A DNA stretch of 59,651 nucleotides, taken from contig JAOAPX010000137.1 of NCBI GenBank assembly GCA_025463125.1, positions 1 through 59,651 of the forward strand. Reading direction: 5' to 3'. Below are positions 9,823 through 19,438 of this stretch, piece after piece. Made by a program: the position numbers and the translations under genes. Position 1 is the stretch's first letter. Each line of letters starts with the position of its first letter. The notes beneath the pieces are model-generated. The model saw nothing but the letters and a program-made list of their open reading frames with translations. It searched no databases and was not told where the DNA came from. Source of the DNA: Acidobacteriota bacterium (lineage in GTDB: Bacteria > Acidobacteriota > Blastocatellia > Pyrinomonadales > Pyrinomonadaceae).

Positions 9823-9896
9823 AAGCGAAACTTCCGGAGTTCGGCAAATTTTATCAAGAAATTATATTTGCTGAAATCGGGAGATTTCGCTTTTTT
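9823..9896 (+). terminator. Long imperfect hairpin terminator after the MCE gene
   Basis: The outer arms AAGCGAAA (9823-9830) and TTTCGCTT (9885-9892) enclose a second stem, TTCGGCAAAT (9840-9849) with ATTTGCTGAA (9866-9875). A T-run follows on the plus strand (9891-9896). The remaining 9897-10126 is AT-rich and shows no gene or clear signal. Confidence 0.6.
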
Positions 9897-10126
9897 CTTT
9901 ATGCAGTTTTTTTAATGTTTGAGAATTTGATTTTTCAACTTTAGGCGGCGAAAAACTTCGGAAAAGCATTTACGCTTAATTTTAGCAAGCAAAGTAAATA
10001 TCGACTCGTGAACTAAAGATAAAATGAAAAAACAGGTCGGACGATCGAGAAAAGTTAAAAAATAAAGTTCTTACTCAAGATGTAATAGAATTTAATTTTT
10101 AAGAACGAAACACATTTAAGCAGCAG

Positions 10127-10160
10127 AAAAGGGTTACAGCATTTTAGCTGTAACCCTTTT
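10127..10160. terminator. Hairpin terminator downstream of tRNA-Leu
   Basis: Perfect 10-bp arms GGGTTACAGC (10131-10140) and GCTGTAACCC (10147-10156) enclose a 6-base loop, with A-runs before and T-runs after. On the minus strand it lies 8 bases beyond the tRNA CCA end, so it ends the tpiA-secG-tRNA transcript; it can also serve the plus strand. Confidence 0.85.
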
Positions 10161-10168
10161 TCTAAAAG

Positions 10169-10253
10169 TGGTGCCGAGGACGAGACTCGAACTCGTACGG
10201 TTTTCACCACACGCCCCTCAAACGTGCGCGGCTACCAATTACGCCACCTCGGC
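10169..10253 (-). tRNA. tRNA-Leu(GAG)
   Basis: Read on the minus strand, the 85-base gene starts GCCGAGGTGGCG and ends with an encoded CCA. The acceptor stem GCCGAGG pairs with CCTCGGC. The anticodon stem CACGT/GCGTG holds loop TTGAGGG, giving anticodon GAG (leucine, CUC/CUU). There is a long variable arm, as expected for a class II tRNA, and a T-arm with GTTCGAGTC. It lies 26 bases after the secG stop. The same secG to tRNA-Leu(GAG) adjacency is known in Escherichia coli (leuU). Confidence 0.96.
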
Positions 10254-10279
10254 TTGAAAATCAGAGGGATTCGAAAAAA

Positions 10280-10705
10280 CTATCTATTGGCGTTCGCCGG
10301 CGCGGCGCTTGTGTTCGCAGTATTCGCAGGCGCATCTGTCGCCGTGTTTGCCTGGATCGACGTGTTACCCGGCGCAGCTGTCGAGGCGTCGGTTGCCGAA
10401 TTTGAACCCAAATCCGTAATCGGCGGCTGCGTTGTTTCTACCGTCGAATCAGGATTGGAGTTTAATACCGAAACGTTTCCCTGCAAAGCGGGCATTGTGA
10501 TAAACAATGCCGAAAGCATAAAGAAGACTGCCGCGGCGATTGTGATTTTCGACAAAACCGTAGCCGTTCCGCGCGGTCCGAAAGCCGAGCTGGAAATATT
10601 GCTGGTAAACAATGCCCCCGCATCCGTTTTTCCGGGCTGCAGCAAAACCGAGACGATTAACGCCACACAGGAAATAAAAAATATTGTATAAAGAAAATAA
10701 ATCAA
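10280..10705 (-). CDS. secG: Preprotein translocase subunit SecG
   Basis: SecG is the small accessory subunit of the SecYEG protein channel in the inner membrane. The 141-residue protein has two membrane helices (about 3-23 and 52-72). The conserved loop between them reads LLQPGKTDAGALFTSNISSS then AFGPRGTATVLSKIT, which fixes the family. The C-terminal half is low-complexity and rich in Ala, Asn, Thr and Pro (repeats such as ANTANTSAAPANANR) and is longer than in many bacteria. It follows tpiA by 19 bases, a widely conserved pairing, and precedes tRNA-Leu. Confidence 0.92.
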   Translation of the reverse strand: MIYFLYTIFFISCVALIVSVLLQPGKTDAGALFTSNISSSAFGPRGTATVLSKITIAAAVFFMLSALFITMPALQGNVSVLNSNPDSTVETTQPPITDLGSNSATDASTAAPGNTSIQANTATDAPANTANTSAAPANANR

Positions 10706-10724
10706 CTTCTTGCCTCTTTTCAGA

Positions 10725-11483
10725 CTATCTGTAATTTACAATTTTAGCGAAACTTTCCGCTTCAAGGCTAGCCCCGCCGACCAACGCGCCGTCGATATCC
10801 GATTCGTTCATCAAATCATTGATATTTTCCGGTTTTACCGAACCGCCGTAAAGAATACGAATGTTTTTCGCTGTTTCTTCCGAATGCGCTTCAGCAATAA
10901 TTTGACGAATGAAGCCGTGCATTTCTTGAGCCTGTTCAGGCGTGGCGGTTTTACCCGTTCCGATTGCCCAAACAGGCTCGTAAGCGATTATAATACGTTC
11001 CATATCAGAAACTGTCAAACCGTCCGTGCCATTAACGAGCTGAGATTTTACGATCTGCTCGGCATTGCCCGATTCTCTTTCGTCGAGCGTTTCGCCGACG
11101 CAGACGATTGCCGTTAATCCCGAATGCAGAGCGGCTTTTGTTTTTTGGTTAACCGATTCGTCGGTTTCGCCGAAAAACTGTCGCCGCTCGGAATGACCGA
11201 TAATGACGTGCGCGCAGCCGACGTCTTTAATCATATCAGCCGAGATTTCTCCGGTACGCGCGGAAAATTTCGTTTCGGTCGAACAATTTTGCGCCGCGAC
11301 TTTTATATTCGAGCCTTCGAGCCGATCGGCAACCGTTTTCAAAGCCGTGTAAACCGGCGCGATAACGATTTCACAATGATTGGCGTTTGCTACTAAAGGT
11401 TTTAACGCCAGTGCCGTTTCAACTGCTTCACCGAGCAGTTTATACATTTTCCAATTTCCCGCTATAACAGGTCTTCTCGCCAT
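10725..11483 (-). CDS. tpiA: Triose-phosphate isomerase
   Basis: It interconverts dihydroxyacetone phosphate and glyceraldehyde 3-phosphate in glycolysis. The 252 residues are the standard TIM length. The motifs are in order: N-terminal AGNWKMYK with the catalytic Lys, [17 protein letters not shown] with the electrophilic His, [20 protein letters not shown] with the catalytic Glu and mobile loop, and the phosphate loop [11 protein letters not shown]. The minus-strand start is an ATG at 11483. It is the first gene of the tpiA-secG-tRNA unit. The other triose-stage genes pgk and gap are nearby on the same strand but separately terminated. Confidence 0.97.
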   Translation of the reverse strand: MARRPVIAGNWKMYKLLGEAVETALALKPLVANANHCEIVIAPVYTALKTVADRLEGSNIKVAAQNCSTETKFSARTGEISADMIKDVGCAHVIIGHSERRQFFGETDESVNQKTKAALHSGLTAIVCVGETLDERESGNAEQIVKSQLVNGTDGLTVSDMERIIIAYEPVWAIGTGKTATPEQAQEMHGFIRQIIAEAHSEETAKNIRILYGGSVKPENINDLMNESDIDGALVGGASLEAESFAKIVNYR

Positions 11484-11549
11484 AATAAAAAGATAATTAC
11501 AATATCCAAACCATTTAGACTTTTATTGTGAATAAAGCAAACGAATACT

Positions 11550-12875
11550 TTAATACAAAATGGCGATTAAAACTATTATGAAAATGAAGAAAACAGCAGC
11601 GGCAATGATAAGTTTATATTTCGCGTAATTTTTTTCCGGTTTTCCCTCAATTATTTCCGGTTTTGCGCCTTTTTCGCCATTCGCTTCTTTCGTTTCCTTG
11701 TTTTCTTCCGGGTTTTCTTCCGAGTAGCCCGGCGCTTCAAAATTTTCAAACTCTTCGCCCGATTCGGCATTCGCCGCAAATGAATATTTAAATTTATTTC
11801 CCGGGTAGCTTAGATATTTATGAAAGATTTCCAAATCGTTCATTAATTCGGGCGTCGCTTTATATCTAAGATTAACGTCTTTTGCCAGGCATTTATCGAG
11901 AATCTTTCTTATTTCCGGCATTTCTGCGATTTCCGCCGGATATTCATGTTCGATTAAAAGAATCCGCGCCTGAATATCGCTCGAAGTTTCGCCTTTAAAC
12001 GGTCGGCTTCCCGCCAGCATTTCATAAAGAACGACGCCGAAGCTCCAAATATCCGTGCGCCAGTCGAGCTGTTGCCCGCGAATCTGTTCGGGCGACATAT
12101 ACGAAACGGTTCCGATTATCATTCCCGGTTTTGTATCGAGCGACGCATCGAAACTTCGATTAGTTTCCCGGTTTTGAACGGTAAACGATTTTGCCAAACC
12201 GAAATCCAGAACCTTTACGAGACCGTCGTCGGCAACAATTATATTTTCCGGCTTAACGTCGCGGTGAACGATTCCCGCTTTATGCGCCGCACATAAAGCT
12301 TTGCTGATCTGGCAGGCAATATCTAATGCAAAAACCTTGTCGATTTCTTTTTTTTTTAAAAGTTCGCGCAAAGTATCTCCCTGAACGTATTCCATCGCCA
12401 GATAATACCTGTTATCGGCTTTGCCGAAACCGTATATATGCGCGACATTCGGATGTGAAATTGCCGAAGCGGCTTTTGCTTCCTGCTGAAAACGCAGAAT
12501 TCTCTCATCATCGTCAGCCAAGGCGGCTGGTAAAACTTTTATTGCGACGCTTCTTTCGAGCGAGACGTCTCTGGCGAGAAAAACAACGCTCGAACCGCCT
12601 CGACCGAGGATTTTCTGCATTTCATAAGCGGCAAAATTCGGCTCGTCGAAAAGTCCTATATACTCCGAAGCTAAAATCTTCGCCCCGACCTCAAAAACCG
12701 GTTCGCTTAAAAATTTGTCGTCTTTATCGGCTTCGGCAAGCAGAGACAAAACGTCTTCAATCAAATCAGCATCGCCGCCGCAAGCCGACGCAACAAACGC
12801 CTCGCGCTTTTCCCGAGGCAGCACAACAGATTTATTGAAAACCTTTTCAACAGTTTCCCAGCGATTAACCTTCAT
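11550..12875 (-). CDS. Membrane-anchored Ser/Thr protein kinase (PknB-like)
   Basis: This is a Hanks-type kinase of 441 residues. An N-terminal helical region of about 85 residues precedes the kinase domain; such extensions are common in acidobacterial kinases. The glycine loop is ILGRGGSSVVFLARD and the ATP-binding Lys is in SVAIKVLPAAL. The catalytic loop is IVHRDVKPENIIV, the magnesium loop VLDFGLAK, and the activation end GTVSYMSPEQ. After a polar linker rich in Glu and Lys there is one C-terminal membrane helix (about 420-440) with almost nothing beyond it, so the kinase is cytoplasmic and tail-anchored with no outside sensor. An ECF sigma gene lies 84 bases upstream on the same strand. 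Confidence 0.92.
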   Translation of the reverse strand: MKVNRWETVEKVFNKSVVLPREKREAFVASACGGDADLIEDVLSLLAEADKDDKFLSEPVFEVGAKILASEYIGLFDEPNFAAYEMQKILGRGGSSVVFLARDVSLERSVAIKVLPAALADDDERILRFQQEAKAASAISHPNVAHIYGFGKADNRYYLAMEYVQGDTLRELLKKKEIDKVFALDIACQISKALCAAHKAGIVHRDVKPENIIVADDGLVKVLDFGLAKSFTVQNRETNRSFDASLDTKPGMIIGTVSYMSPEQIRGQQLDWRTDIWSFGVVLYEMLAGSRPFKGETSSDIQARILLIEHEYPAEIAEMPEIRKILDKCLAKDVNLRYKATPELMNDLEIFHKYLSYPGNKFKYSFAANAESGEEFENFEAPGYSEENPEENKETKEANGEKGAKPEIIEGKPEKNYAKYKLIIAAAVFFIFIIVLIAILY

Positions 12876-12959
12876 TATCTTTGAAGAGTGGTTTTTGATT
12901 TATCAAGTGTTCCGAGGAGATACAGAAGTTTATTATAAAATACCTTTAGAATGGAAAAG

Positions 12960-13538
12960 TCAATGAACCATTTGATTTGCGCCGTTTATTTCGCGACCGA
13001 GCCAGGCTTTCGCTAAACGCCAGTGAACGCCTATAGTAACGGGCGCAAAGTCTAAAACCTTGCCTATTTCTTCAACCGATAAACCGCCGAAATACCGCAT
13101 TTCGACGATCGTGCATTTAAGCGGGTCAAGCTGAGAAAGCCGTTCCAGAGCTTCGTCGAGAGCAATCAATTCAACTGATTTTTCGTGCGTTAAAACCGTA
13201 ACGTCTTCTAAACTGACATGGGCAAACTTTCCGCCGCGCTTGGCGCATGTCCGATCGCGCGCGTGTTTAAGCAGAATTCGGCGCATGATCTGTGCCGAAA
13301 TGGCAAAGAAATGCTTGCGGTTTTGCCAGTTGACCGAATGTTGATTATTCAGCTCAATATAAGCTTCATTAATCAAAGCGGTCGTCTGAAGCGTGTGATT
13401 AGGATTTTCGCGGCGCATATAATTGTGCGCGATTTTTCTGAGTTCTTGTTCGACAAGAGGCATCAAATTTTCAAGTGAAGTACGATCTCCATCGCTCCAA
13501 GCAGCGAGAAGTTCGGTGATGTTTTGCCTGTCAGTCAT
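12960..13538 (-). CDS. ECF sigma factor, TIGR02999-like
   Basis: This 192-residue sigma factor is of the group common in Acidobacteria and Planctomycetes. Its features are ITELLAAWSDGDRTSLENLM, then LMPLVEQELRKIAHNYMRRE, and HTLQTTALINEAYIELNNQ. The region-4 segment is KCTIVEMRYFGGLSVEEIG, followed by VTIGVHWRLAKAWLGREI. A strong ribosome binding site, AAGGAG, lies about 8 bases before the start. The gene directly precedes a Ser/Thr kinase gene; this sigma-kinase pairing suggests phosphorylation-linked control, since no anti-sigma gene is present. The regulated genes are unknown. Confidence 0.9.
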   Translation of the reverse strand: MTDRQNITELLAAWSDGDRTSLENLMPLVEQELRKIAHNYMRRENPNHTLQTTALINEAYIELNNQHSVNWQNRKHFFAISAQIMRRILLKHARDRTCAKRGGKFAHVSLEDVTVLTHEKSVELIALDEALERLSQLDPLKCTIVEMRYFGGLSVEEIGKVLDFAPVTIGVHWRLAKAWLGREINGANQMVH

Positions 13539-14004
13539 AATGTAACTCCTTGGTTAAGACTCCCGGAGACTCATTGAGTTCGAAGTTCATTTCTGGTTAT
13601 TTGCTGAGGTTAGAAGTTTTGAAAACAAACTTTTGTTTTGATTCAGTCTTAAATCGACTGTATTTTTACTGCTTTTGAGAATGATGCTGATTGTTGATAA
13701 AGCTATTCAATTAAGGAAAATTATACATTTTATTCCTTAAAACACAACAAATATTTTAGTATTCAGACAAAATTAGATATTTTTTTATATTTCTCATATA
13801 CATATTTCTATTTTTTTGGACGTTTATTAAATAGACAGACTATATTTAAACCCAACTGTAAACAAGTGTTTGAGGCGAAAATTCATTTGCGCTTCGACAA
13901 ATTATTTCAGGAATTCAGCATTATCGACTCTTTTTTAAATAATGTTGTTTTTATGGGTTTATGTCTATTTGGAAAGTAAATTCCTTCTTGATTTAATTAT
14001 AGAG
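13539..14004. other. Gene-free AT-rich region upstream of the ECF sigma gene
   Basis: About 465 bases hold no convincing open frame on either strand. Composition is strongly AT-rich between about 13,700 and 13,990. The stretch next to 13,540 should contain the promoter of the minus-strand sigma-kinase unit, but no clear -35/-10 pair could be assigned by eye. Confidence 0.5.
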
Positions 14005-14053
14005 AAAAAAAAAGAGGCGTAGTGTTCACTGGTGAACACTACGCCTCTTTTTT
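14005..14053. terminator. Strong bidirectional terminator after pgk
   Basis: The 16-bp arms AGAGGCGTAGTGTTCA (14013-14028) and TGAACACTACGCCTCT (14033-14048) are perfectly complementary around a 4-base loop. A-runs and T-runs flank the stem. It lies 11 bases from the pgk stop on the minus strand. Confidence 0.9.
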
Positions 14054-14063
14054 GTGAAAGATT

Positions 14064-15293
14064 TTATTTATCGTTGAGCGCGGCAACACCCGGCAATTCT
14101 TCGCCGGCTAAAAACTCAAGCGTCGCGCCGCCGCCGGTTGAAATATGCGATATTTTATCGTCGAGCCCGGCTTGATTGACGGCTGAGACCGAATCGCCGC
14201 CGCCGACAATCGAAGTCGCGCCTTTTTCGGTCGCTTCGGAAACAGCCTCCGCAACTGCAATCGTTCCCTGATCGAAAGGCTTTTCTTCAAACATACCCAT
14301 CGGACCGTTCCAGACAATCGTTTTCGCGCCTTCGAGCGCCTGCTTGAAAATCGCTGCGGTTTCAACGCCGATATCCAAGCCGACCAGCCCTTTGTTTGTA
14401 AATTCGATCGGGATAGTTTTGCGGGAATTCAGCGGATCATACGAATCAACCACCTGATGATCGGTCGGCAAAATCAATTCAACGCCGGATTCCGCCGCTT
14501 TGGTTTCGATTTCCAAAGCTTTTTCCAGCATTTCGTCTTCGACCAGAGACTTTCCGACGGTGATTCCTTTGGCTTTGAAAAAAGTGTAAGCCATCGCGCC
14601 GCCGATCAGCAATTTATCGACTTTCCGGCTGATCAGCGATTCGATCACGGGAATTTTGTCGGACACCTTCGCGCCGCCCAGGATTGCTACAAACGGGCGT
14701 TCCGGGTTGTTTAAAGCTTTCGATAAAAAGTTTAATTCCTTTTCCATCAAAAGCCCCGCGACGGAAGTTTCCACGTATTTTGTAATTCCGGCGGTCGAAG
14801 CGTGCGCTCGATGAGCCGCCCCGAACGCGTCATTGACGTATACGTCGGCTAACCCGGCGAGCTGTTGAGCGTAACCGTCATCGTTTTTTTCTTCTCCGGC
14901 GTGCAGACGCAGATTTTCCAGCATTACGACTTCGCCGTTATCCATCGCGGAAACCAGCGAAGCCGCGCCGTCGGGATCTGCCGAATCTTCAAAATTAACC
15001 GGTTTCCCAAGCAAATTTGAAAGATGTTCGGCAATCGGCTTTAAAGAATATTTGCTCGCGTCATACGGCATTTTCTTTTCTTCGGCTTTCTTTTTGTCTT
15101 TTAAAGGTCTGCCCAGATGCGAAGCCAGAATAATTTTCGCGCCCTGTTCAATCGCGTATTTTATTGTCGGCAGCGCGCCGACGATTCTCGTGTCATCTTC
15201 GATGACCCCGTTTTTAATCGGCACGTTGAAATCTACCCGAATAAAAACCCGTTTTCCTTTTATATCGACATCTTTAATTGTTTTCTTGTTCAT
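14064..15293 (-). CDS. pgk: Phosphoglycerate kinase
   Basis: It transfers phosphate from 1,3-bisphosphoglycerate to ADP in glycolysis. The 409 residues are normal length. Visible features are the N-terminal [12 protein letters not shown], the substrate loop [41 protein letters not shown], the GPMGMFE hinge segment and [13 protein letters not shown] followed by [13 protein letters not shown] near the nucleotide site. It starts at an ATG at 15293 with a weak AGGAAC ahead. Hairpins lie on both sides, so it is probably transcribed apart from gap, which lies upstream on the same strand. Confidence 0.97.
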   Translation of the reverse strand: MNKKTIKDVDIKGKRVFIRVDFNVPIKNGVIEDDTRIVGALPTIKYAIEQGAKIILASHLGRPLKDKKKAEEKKMPYDASKYSLKPIAEHLSNLLGKPVNFEDSADPDGAASLVSAMDNGEVVMLENLRLHAGEEKNDDGYAQQLAGLADVYVNDAFGAAHRAHASTAGITKYVETSVAGLLMEKELNFLSKALNNPERPFVAILGGAKVSDKIPVIESLISRKVDKLLIGGAMAYTFFKAKGITVGKSLVEDEMLEKALEIETKAAESGVELILPTDHQVVDSYDPLNSRKTIPIEFTNKGLVGLDIGVETAAIFKQALEGAKTIVWNGPMGMFEEKPFDQGTIAVAEAVSEATEKGATSIVGGGDSVSAVNQAGLDDKISHISTGGGATLEFLAGEELPGVAALNDK

Positions 15294-15423
15294 ACGAATG
15301 CGTTCCTGCTTTTGAGTTCAATTTGATGATTCAAAAAGTTTAAAACTCAGGCTCAATCTCTTTAACCAACCGTTTGTTAATTTTATATTTTGCCGGTAAA
15401 CGAGCAATTCCAGCCCTTTACCG

Positions 15424-15486
15424 CGCAAAAACTAAACGTGAGAAGATTTCAAATAAATTATCATCTTTTCACGTTTAGTTTTTGCG
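15424..15486. terminator. Long-stem hairpin between gap and pgk
   Basis: The 24-base arms (15424-15447 and 15463-15486) pair throughout with one G.T wobble around a 15-base loop. The distal part of each arm is A- or T-rich (CAAAAAC / GTTTTTG), so on the minus strand it reads as a stem followed by TTTTTG, an intrinsic terminator for gap. Confidence 0.8.
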
Positions 15487-15492
15487 AATTTT

Positions 15493-16500
15493 TTATAAAC
15501 CTTTTTCCGCTACGTATTTAACTAAATCTCGCACGCGGCAGGAATAACCCCATTCGTTGTCGTACCAGGACAGGATTTTGATACAGGTTCCGCCGATAAC
15601 TTTCGTGTTTTCAGCATCGACAATCGAAGAATTCGGATTGCCCTTAAAATCGATCGAAACGAGCGGTTCTTCCGAGAATGCCAGAATTCCTTTTAATTCC
15701 CCGTTGGCGGCATCTTTCAAAACCTGATTTACTTCTTCGGTCGATGTTTCTTTTTCAACGTTCATAACAACGTCAACAAGCGAAACGTTAGGCGTCGGAA
15801 CGCGAACGGAAATACCGTCAAATTTACCTTTTAGTTCCGGAATTACAAGAGCGACGGCTTTAGCCGCGCCGGTCGAAGTCGGGATCATCGAAAGCGCTGC
15901 GGCGCGTGCGCGGCGCAAATCTTTATGCGGCAAATCAAGCAGCTGCTGGTCGTTCGTGTAGCTGTGAATCGTGTTCATCAGAGCGTTTTTGATACCGAAT
16001 TTTTCGTGAATAACTTTCGCAACCGGCGCGAGACAATTCGTGGTGCACGAAGCGTTAGAGATAATATTGTGTTTCGCCGGATCGTACATTTTCTCGTTGA
16101 CGCCGAGCACGATCGTGACGTCTTCGTCTTTTGCGGGCGCTGAAATAATTACTTTTTTAACCGAGCCGCGCAGATGTTTTTTAGCGTCTTCAGCTTTGGT
16201 AAAACGCCCGGTCGATTCGATAACGATTTCCGCTCCGACCGCATTCCAATCGATCGCCGCCGGGTCTTTTTCACTGAAAACACGAATTTCGTCGCCATCG
16301 ACGGTAATCGTATTTTCAGTGTATGAAATCTCGTTCGTCAGATTTCCCATCACCGAATCGTATTTTAAAAGATGCGCCAGAGTTCTCGTATCCGTTAAAT
16401 CGTTAACCGCCACAAAATCAATATCTTTATCGCCGAGACACGTTCGCAGAACATTTCTCCCGATTCGACCGAAACCGTTTATCGCCACTTTGATTGCCAT
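15493..16500 (-). CDS. gap: Glyceraldehyde-3-phosphate dehydrogenase, type I
   Basis: It oxidises and phosphorylates glyceraldehyde 3-phosphate with reduction of NAD, in glycolysis. The 335 residues are the usual length. The NAD-binding start is [13 protein letters not shown], the catalytic Cys lies in [12 protein letters not shown] near residue 150, the phosphate site is [11 protein letters not shown], and the C-terminal core reads [13 protein letters not shown] good ribosome binding site (AAAGGAGATATAC) precedes the ATG at 16500. The Asp after the second NAD strand (AVNDLTD) fits NAD specificity. A 5' leader hairpin lies about 90 bases upstream. Confidence 0.97.
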   Translation of the reverse strand: MAIKVAINGFGRIGRNVLRTCLGDKDIDFVAVNDLTDTRTLAHLLKYDSVMGNLTNEISYTENTITVDGDEIRVFSEKDPAAIDWNAVGAEIVIESTGRFTKAEDAKKHLRGSVKKVIISAPAKDEDVTIVLGVNEKMYDPAKHNIISNASCTTNCLAPVAKVIHEKFGIKNALMNTIHSYTNDQQLLDLPHKDLRRARAAALSMIPTSTGAAKAVALVIPELKGKFDGISVRVPTPNVSLVDVVMNVEKETSTEEVNQVLKDAANGELKGILAFSEEPLVSIDFKGNPNSSIVDAENTKVIGGTCIKILSWYDNEWGYSCRVRDLVKYVAEKGL

Positions 16501-16591
16501 TAAATTGTATATCTCCTTTCAAACATAAATGAACTAAAAATTTGAATGTAACTCAAAATACGTCAAAGTTCAAAGATTACTATTTAATAGA

Positions 16592-16621
16592 TTTTCGCCT
16601 TTACGCCTCAAAAGGCGAAAA
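16592..16621. other. Hairpin in the gap / TolC divergent region
   Basis: The arms TTTTCGCCTTT (16592-16602) and AAAGGCGAAAA (16611-16621) enclose an 8-base loop. The loop itself contains a second GCCT, so the stem could slip to an alternative pairing. It lies about 90 bases ahead of the gap start on the minus strand and 100 before the TolC gene on the plus strand. It may be a leader element or a terminator-like insulator; the role is not clear. Confidence 0.5.
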
Positions 16622-16720
16622 CATAAATTGTTGAAACAATCCGCAAAAAGCCGACGTAAAACGGTTTGAGTTTTTACCCGTATACAAATTCATTTACCAG
16701 AACTTCGGAGCAATTTTACA

Positions 16721-18598
16721 ATGAAATTTTCGCGCTATTTTTCGCTTTTTTTTACCATGTTCGTTTTCGCCGTTTGTTTTAACGTCCGGATTTCGTTTGC
16801 ACAGAATCCGGGCGAGCGGCAGCAAATCGCCAAAAACACAATCGAAACAATTGATCTTAAAACGGCTGAAAAAACGACACCGGCGGCGGCTTCCGAAGAA
16901 AAATCCAACAAGGCGAACGGCGCTGCGGCTTCTTCGACGATGCTTCACCGGGTCGGCGTTCAAACCGATCAAACCGTGCCGATTTCGCTCGATGAAGCGA
17001 TTCGCACGGCGCTCGAAAATAATAATCAGATTGAAGTTGCGCGCGACGACGTTCGTTTTCAGGAAACTCAGCTTCGATCGATTCTCGGCGTTTACGACCC
17101 GGTTTTCAGCGTATCGCCGACGTTCTCGCGAAATTCTTCAACCGGCTCGGGCGCGTCGAATGATTTTCGGGTTGATTCGAATTTCAACCGGCAAATAAAA
17201 CCGGGCGGCGGAAACTACAATGTTTTTCTTTCGTCCAGCCAGACCGGACAAAACTCCCGAAACAATACGAATTTTAATCAGACATCGGGGCTTGCGTCTT
17301 CTTCGAGCACGACGTATTTCAGCAATCTCGGAATCAGCTACAACCAGCCTTTGTTCCGCAATTTTCGCATCGACAATACTCGGCGCCAGATCAAGATTCA
17401 GCGAAAACGCCTTCAGCAAACCGACGCGGATTTTCGCCGCCAGACGATCGAGGTCATTTCTCAGGTTCAGCGCTCATACTGGGATTTGGTTTTCGCCATG
17501 CGCGATCAGCAAAACCGGGTTGCGAATCTGAATTTAGCGCGCGAAAACTTAAGACAGGTCGAAGCCCGAATCGAAGCCGGAGCAGCCGCGCCGCTCGCGC
17601 GCGCCGAAGTCGCCACCGAGCTTGCAAACCGCGAAACCGATGTTTTACTGGCGACGCAGCAGGTTTCAATCACGGAAAACACTCTGAAAACGCTTCTTTT
17701 AAAAAATCCCGAATCGCCGCAATGGTCGCAGTCTTTTGTGCCGACCGATAAGCCGGTTCTCAGTCTCGATGCGGTCAGCCTGGAAGACGCGCTGAAAGAC
17801 GCCAAAGACAATCGCCCGGAACTTCGCCGTTTGCAATTGCAGAAAGACATAAACGCAATCGACATCAGTTATTTCAAAAACCAGATCAAACCGCAGATTG
17901 ATTTGAATACGACGTTTTCGCTCGGCGGTCTTTCACTGTCGGGACAGAATTCGGAAACGACGACTTTTCCGGTTATCGCCGCAAACGCGCCTTTGAACGC
18001 CGACGCTTTTTTATTGAACGAAATCAACAGAGTGCGCGCATCTTTAACGACTGCCGGAATTCCGATTGAGGCTCAGCCGAGGATTCCCAACCAAACCGTT
18101 TCAGGCTTGCCCGATTACCTTTCGGGCGGAACGACCCGCTCATTTCAGAATCTTTTCCGCACGGACGCTCCGAGTTTTTCGGTCGGCGTGACATTTTCAT
18201 TCCCGGTCGGCAATACAACGGCAAAAGCCGATTTAGCCGGGGCGAGAATTCAGGACGAGCAAATTCAAGCGCAGAGTCGCTCACAGGAACAAGCCATTAT
18301 TGCCGAAGTGCGAAACGCCGTTCAGTCGGTTGAAACAGCCCGTCAAAGAGTTTTGACTGCTCGCCGCGCGCGCGAAAACGCCGAAATACAGCTTGAAGGC
18401 GAACGCAAATTATTTGAAGTCGGGCGATCGACGACATTCCTGCTTTTCCAGAGAGAAAACGCTTTAACGAATGCGAGAAACTCGGAGATTCGCGCCGAAA
18501 CCGATTACAACAAAGCTTTGTCAGATTTGCAGCGAGCTACCTCGACGACTTTCCGCGTGAACAATATCGAGGTCAATTCCCCGGTTGACGATCAATAA
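16721..18598 (+). CDS. TolC-family outer membrane efflux protein
   Basis: This is an outer membrane channel used with drug or metal efflux pumps or type I secretion. The protein has 625 residues with a signal peptide (about 1-27, ending RISFA). A short linker is followed by two OEP-type repeats. The first begins with ISLDEAIRTALENNNQIEVA and holds the long coil QVQRSYWDLVFAMRDQQNRV; the second holds AIIAEVRNAVQSVETARQRV and GERKLFEVGRSTTFLLFQRE. An insert near residues 405-460 is longer than in E. coli TolC. No pump or adaptor gene is next to it, so its partner is encoded elsewhere. A strong terminator follows. Confidence 0.9.
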   Translation: MKFSRYFSLFFTMFVFAVCFNVRISFAQNPGERQQIAKNTIETIDLKTAEKTTPAAASEEKSNKANGAAASSTMLHRVGVQTDQTVPISLDEAIRTALENNNQIEVARDDVRFQETQLRSILGVYDPVFSVSPTFSRNSSTGSGASNDFRVDSNFNRQIKPGGGNYNVFLSSSQTGQNSRNNTNFNQTSGLASSSSTTYFSNLGISYNQPLFRNFRIDNTRRQIKIQRKRLQQTDADFRRQTIEVISQVQRSYWDLVFAMRDQQNRVANLNLARENLRQVEARIEAGAAAPLARAEVATELANRETDVLLATQQVSITENTLKTLLLKNPESPQWSQSFVPTDKPVLSLDAVSLEDALKDAKDNRPELRRLQLQKDINAIDISYFKNQIKPQIDLNTTFSLGGLSLSGQNSETTTFPVIAANAPLNADAFLLNEINRVRASLTTAGIPIEAQPRIPNQTVSGLPDYLSGGTTRSFQNLFRTDAPSFSVGVTFSFPVGNTTAKADLAGARIQDEQIQAQSRSQEQAIIAEVRNAVQSVETARQRVLTARRARENAEIQLEGERKLFEVGRSTTFLLFQRENALTNARNSEIRAETDYNKALSDLQRATSTTFRVNNIEVNSPVDDQ

Positions 18599-18615
18599 TA
18601 CGGTTAAACTCAAAT

Positions 18616-18657
18616 GAAAAAGAGGCGCGAGCCATTAAACTCGCGCCTCTTTTTTTG
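18616..18657. terminator. Bidirectional terminator between convergent genes
   Basis: The arms AGAGGCGCGAG (18621-18631) and CTCGCGCCTCT (18640-18650) enclose an 8-base loop, with A- and T-runs outside. It serves the TolC gene (plus) and the secreted coiled-coil gene (minus). Confidence 0.9.
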
Positions 18658-18683
18658 ATGTTTATAAAATTATGTTTATAAAA

Positions 18684-19430
18684 TTACTGGTTCGGTTCAT
18701 CAATTAAAGCGTCGTCGATTTGCTTTTCTAATTTCTCGCGCAGCCTTTCGACCAGCGCGTCGGCTTTCTGAACGTTTAATTCCAGGCTTGTTTTTGCGTT
18801 TCCGATTCCGGTTAAAAGAGTTTGCAAATTACTTTTATCGACAGTCAGGGTTTTACGTCGCGCGTCGCGCAGTTCTTCCGGACGAAGCGAGCCGGCGATG
18901 GCGACCGTTCGCTCGATCATTTCCGGTCGAATGTCGTATTCGATCTGATCGAGCCGGGTTTTAATTTGATTTTCTTTTTCAATCATTTCGAAAAGCTGTT
19001 TACGCAAACTCTCAGACCGCTGTTCGGCGCGTGTCAGAATATCGAGATTCAGAAGCAAACGTTTTTGTTTTTCGTCCGGGTCTTTCTTTTGATTGGCTTC
19101 GAGGCTTTTCAGGCGTTCATTTAAATCACTTATCCCGCTGTTTGCGGCAGTCCCGGTTTTTTCCACCGAATTTTCCGTTTGAGACGCGGTCTGATTTTCA
19201 ACCGGCTGAATGACAACTTGATTTTCATTCGGAAAATCCTCGGCGCGGCTTATAATCAGCGGTTCGCCCTGGGTTTTAACAGGCGTCGGCTGCGCTACGG
19301 CGCCGGCTCTTTTTGTTTTAGACCGCCGGGCGGTTTGCGCCGCCGCGTCATCGGCGAGCAAAACTAAAAAGAGAAAATTAGCCAGCCCCAAAACAGCGAT
19401 GAAACGCCAATTTGTAATTTTTAATTTCAT
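18684..19430 (-). CDS. Secreted coiled-coil protein, unknown
   Basis: No family is recognised. The 248-residue protein has a signal peptide (hydrophobic core FIAVLGLANFLFLVLL, cut likely after DDAAA near residue 31), then a basic segment ARRSKTKRAG and a Gln/Thr-rich linker. From about residue 100 onward it is a charged, probably coiled-coil helical region. Near residues 165-200 a more conserved-looking segment reads EYDIRPEMIERTVAIAGSLR and then PEELRDARRKTLTVDKSNLQ. It is probably periplasmic. A small gene lies 8 bases upstream on the same strand, so both are one unit. The function is unknown. Confidence 0.72.
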   Translation of the reverse strand: MKLKITNWRFIAVLGLANFLFLVLLADDAAAQTARRSKTKRAGAVAQPTPVKTQGEPLIISRAEDFPNENQVVIQPVENQTASQTENSVEKTGTAANSGISDLNERLKSLEANQKKDPDEKQKRLLLNLDILTRAEQRSESLRKQLFEMIEKENQIKTRLDQIEYDIRPEMIERTVAIAGSLRPEELRDARRKTLTVDKSNLQTLLTGIGNAKTSLELNVQKADALVERLREKLEKQIDDALIDEPNQ

Positions 19431-19438
19431 TATTTTCT

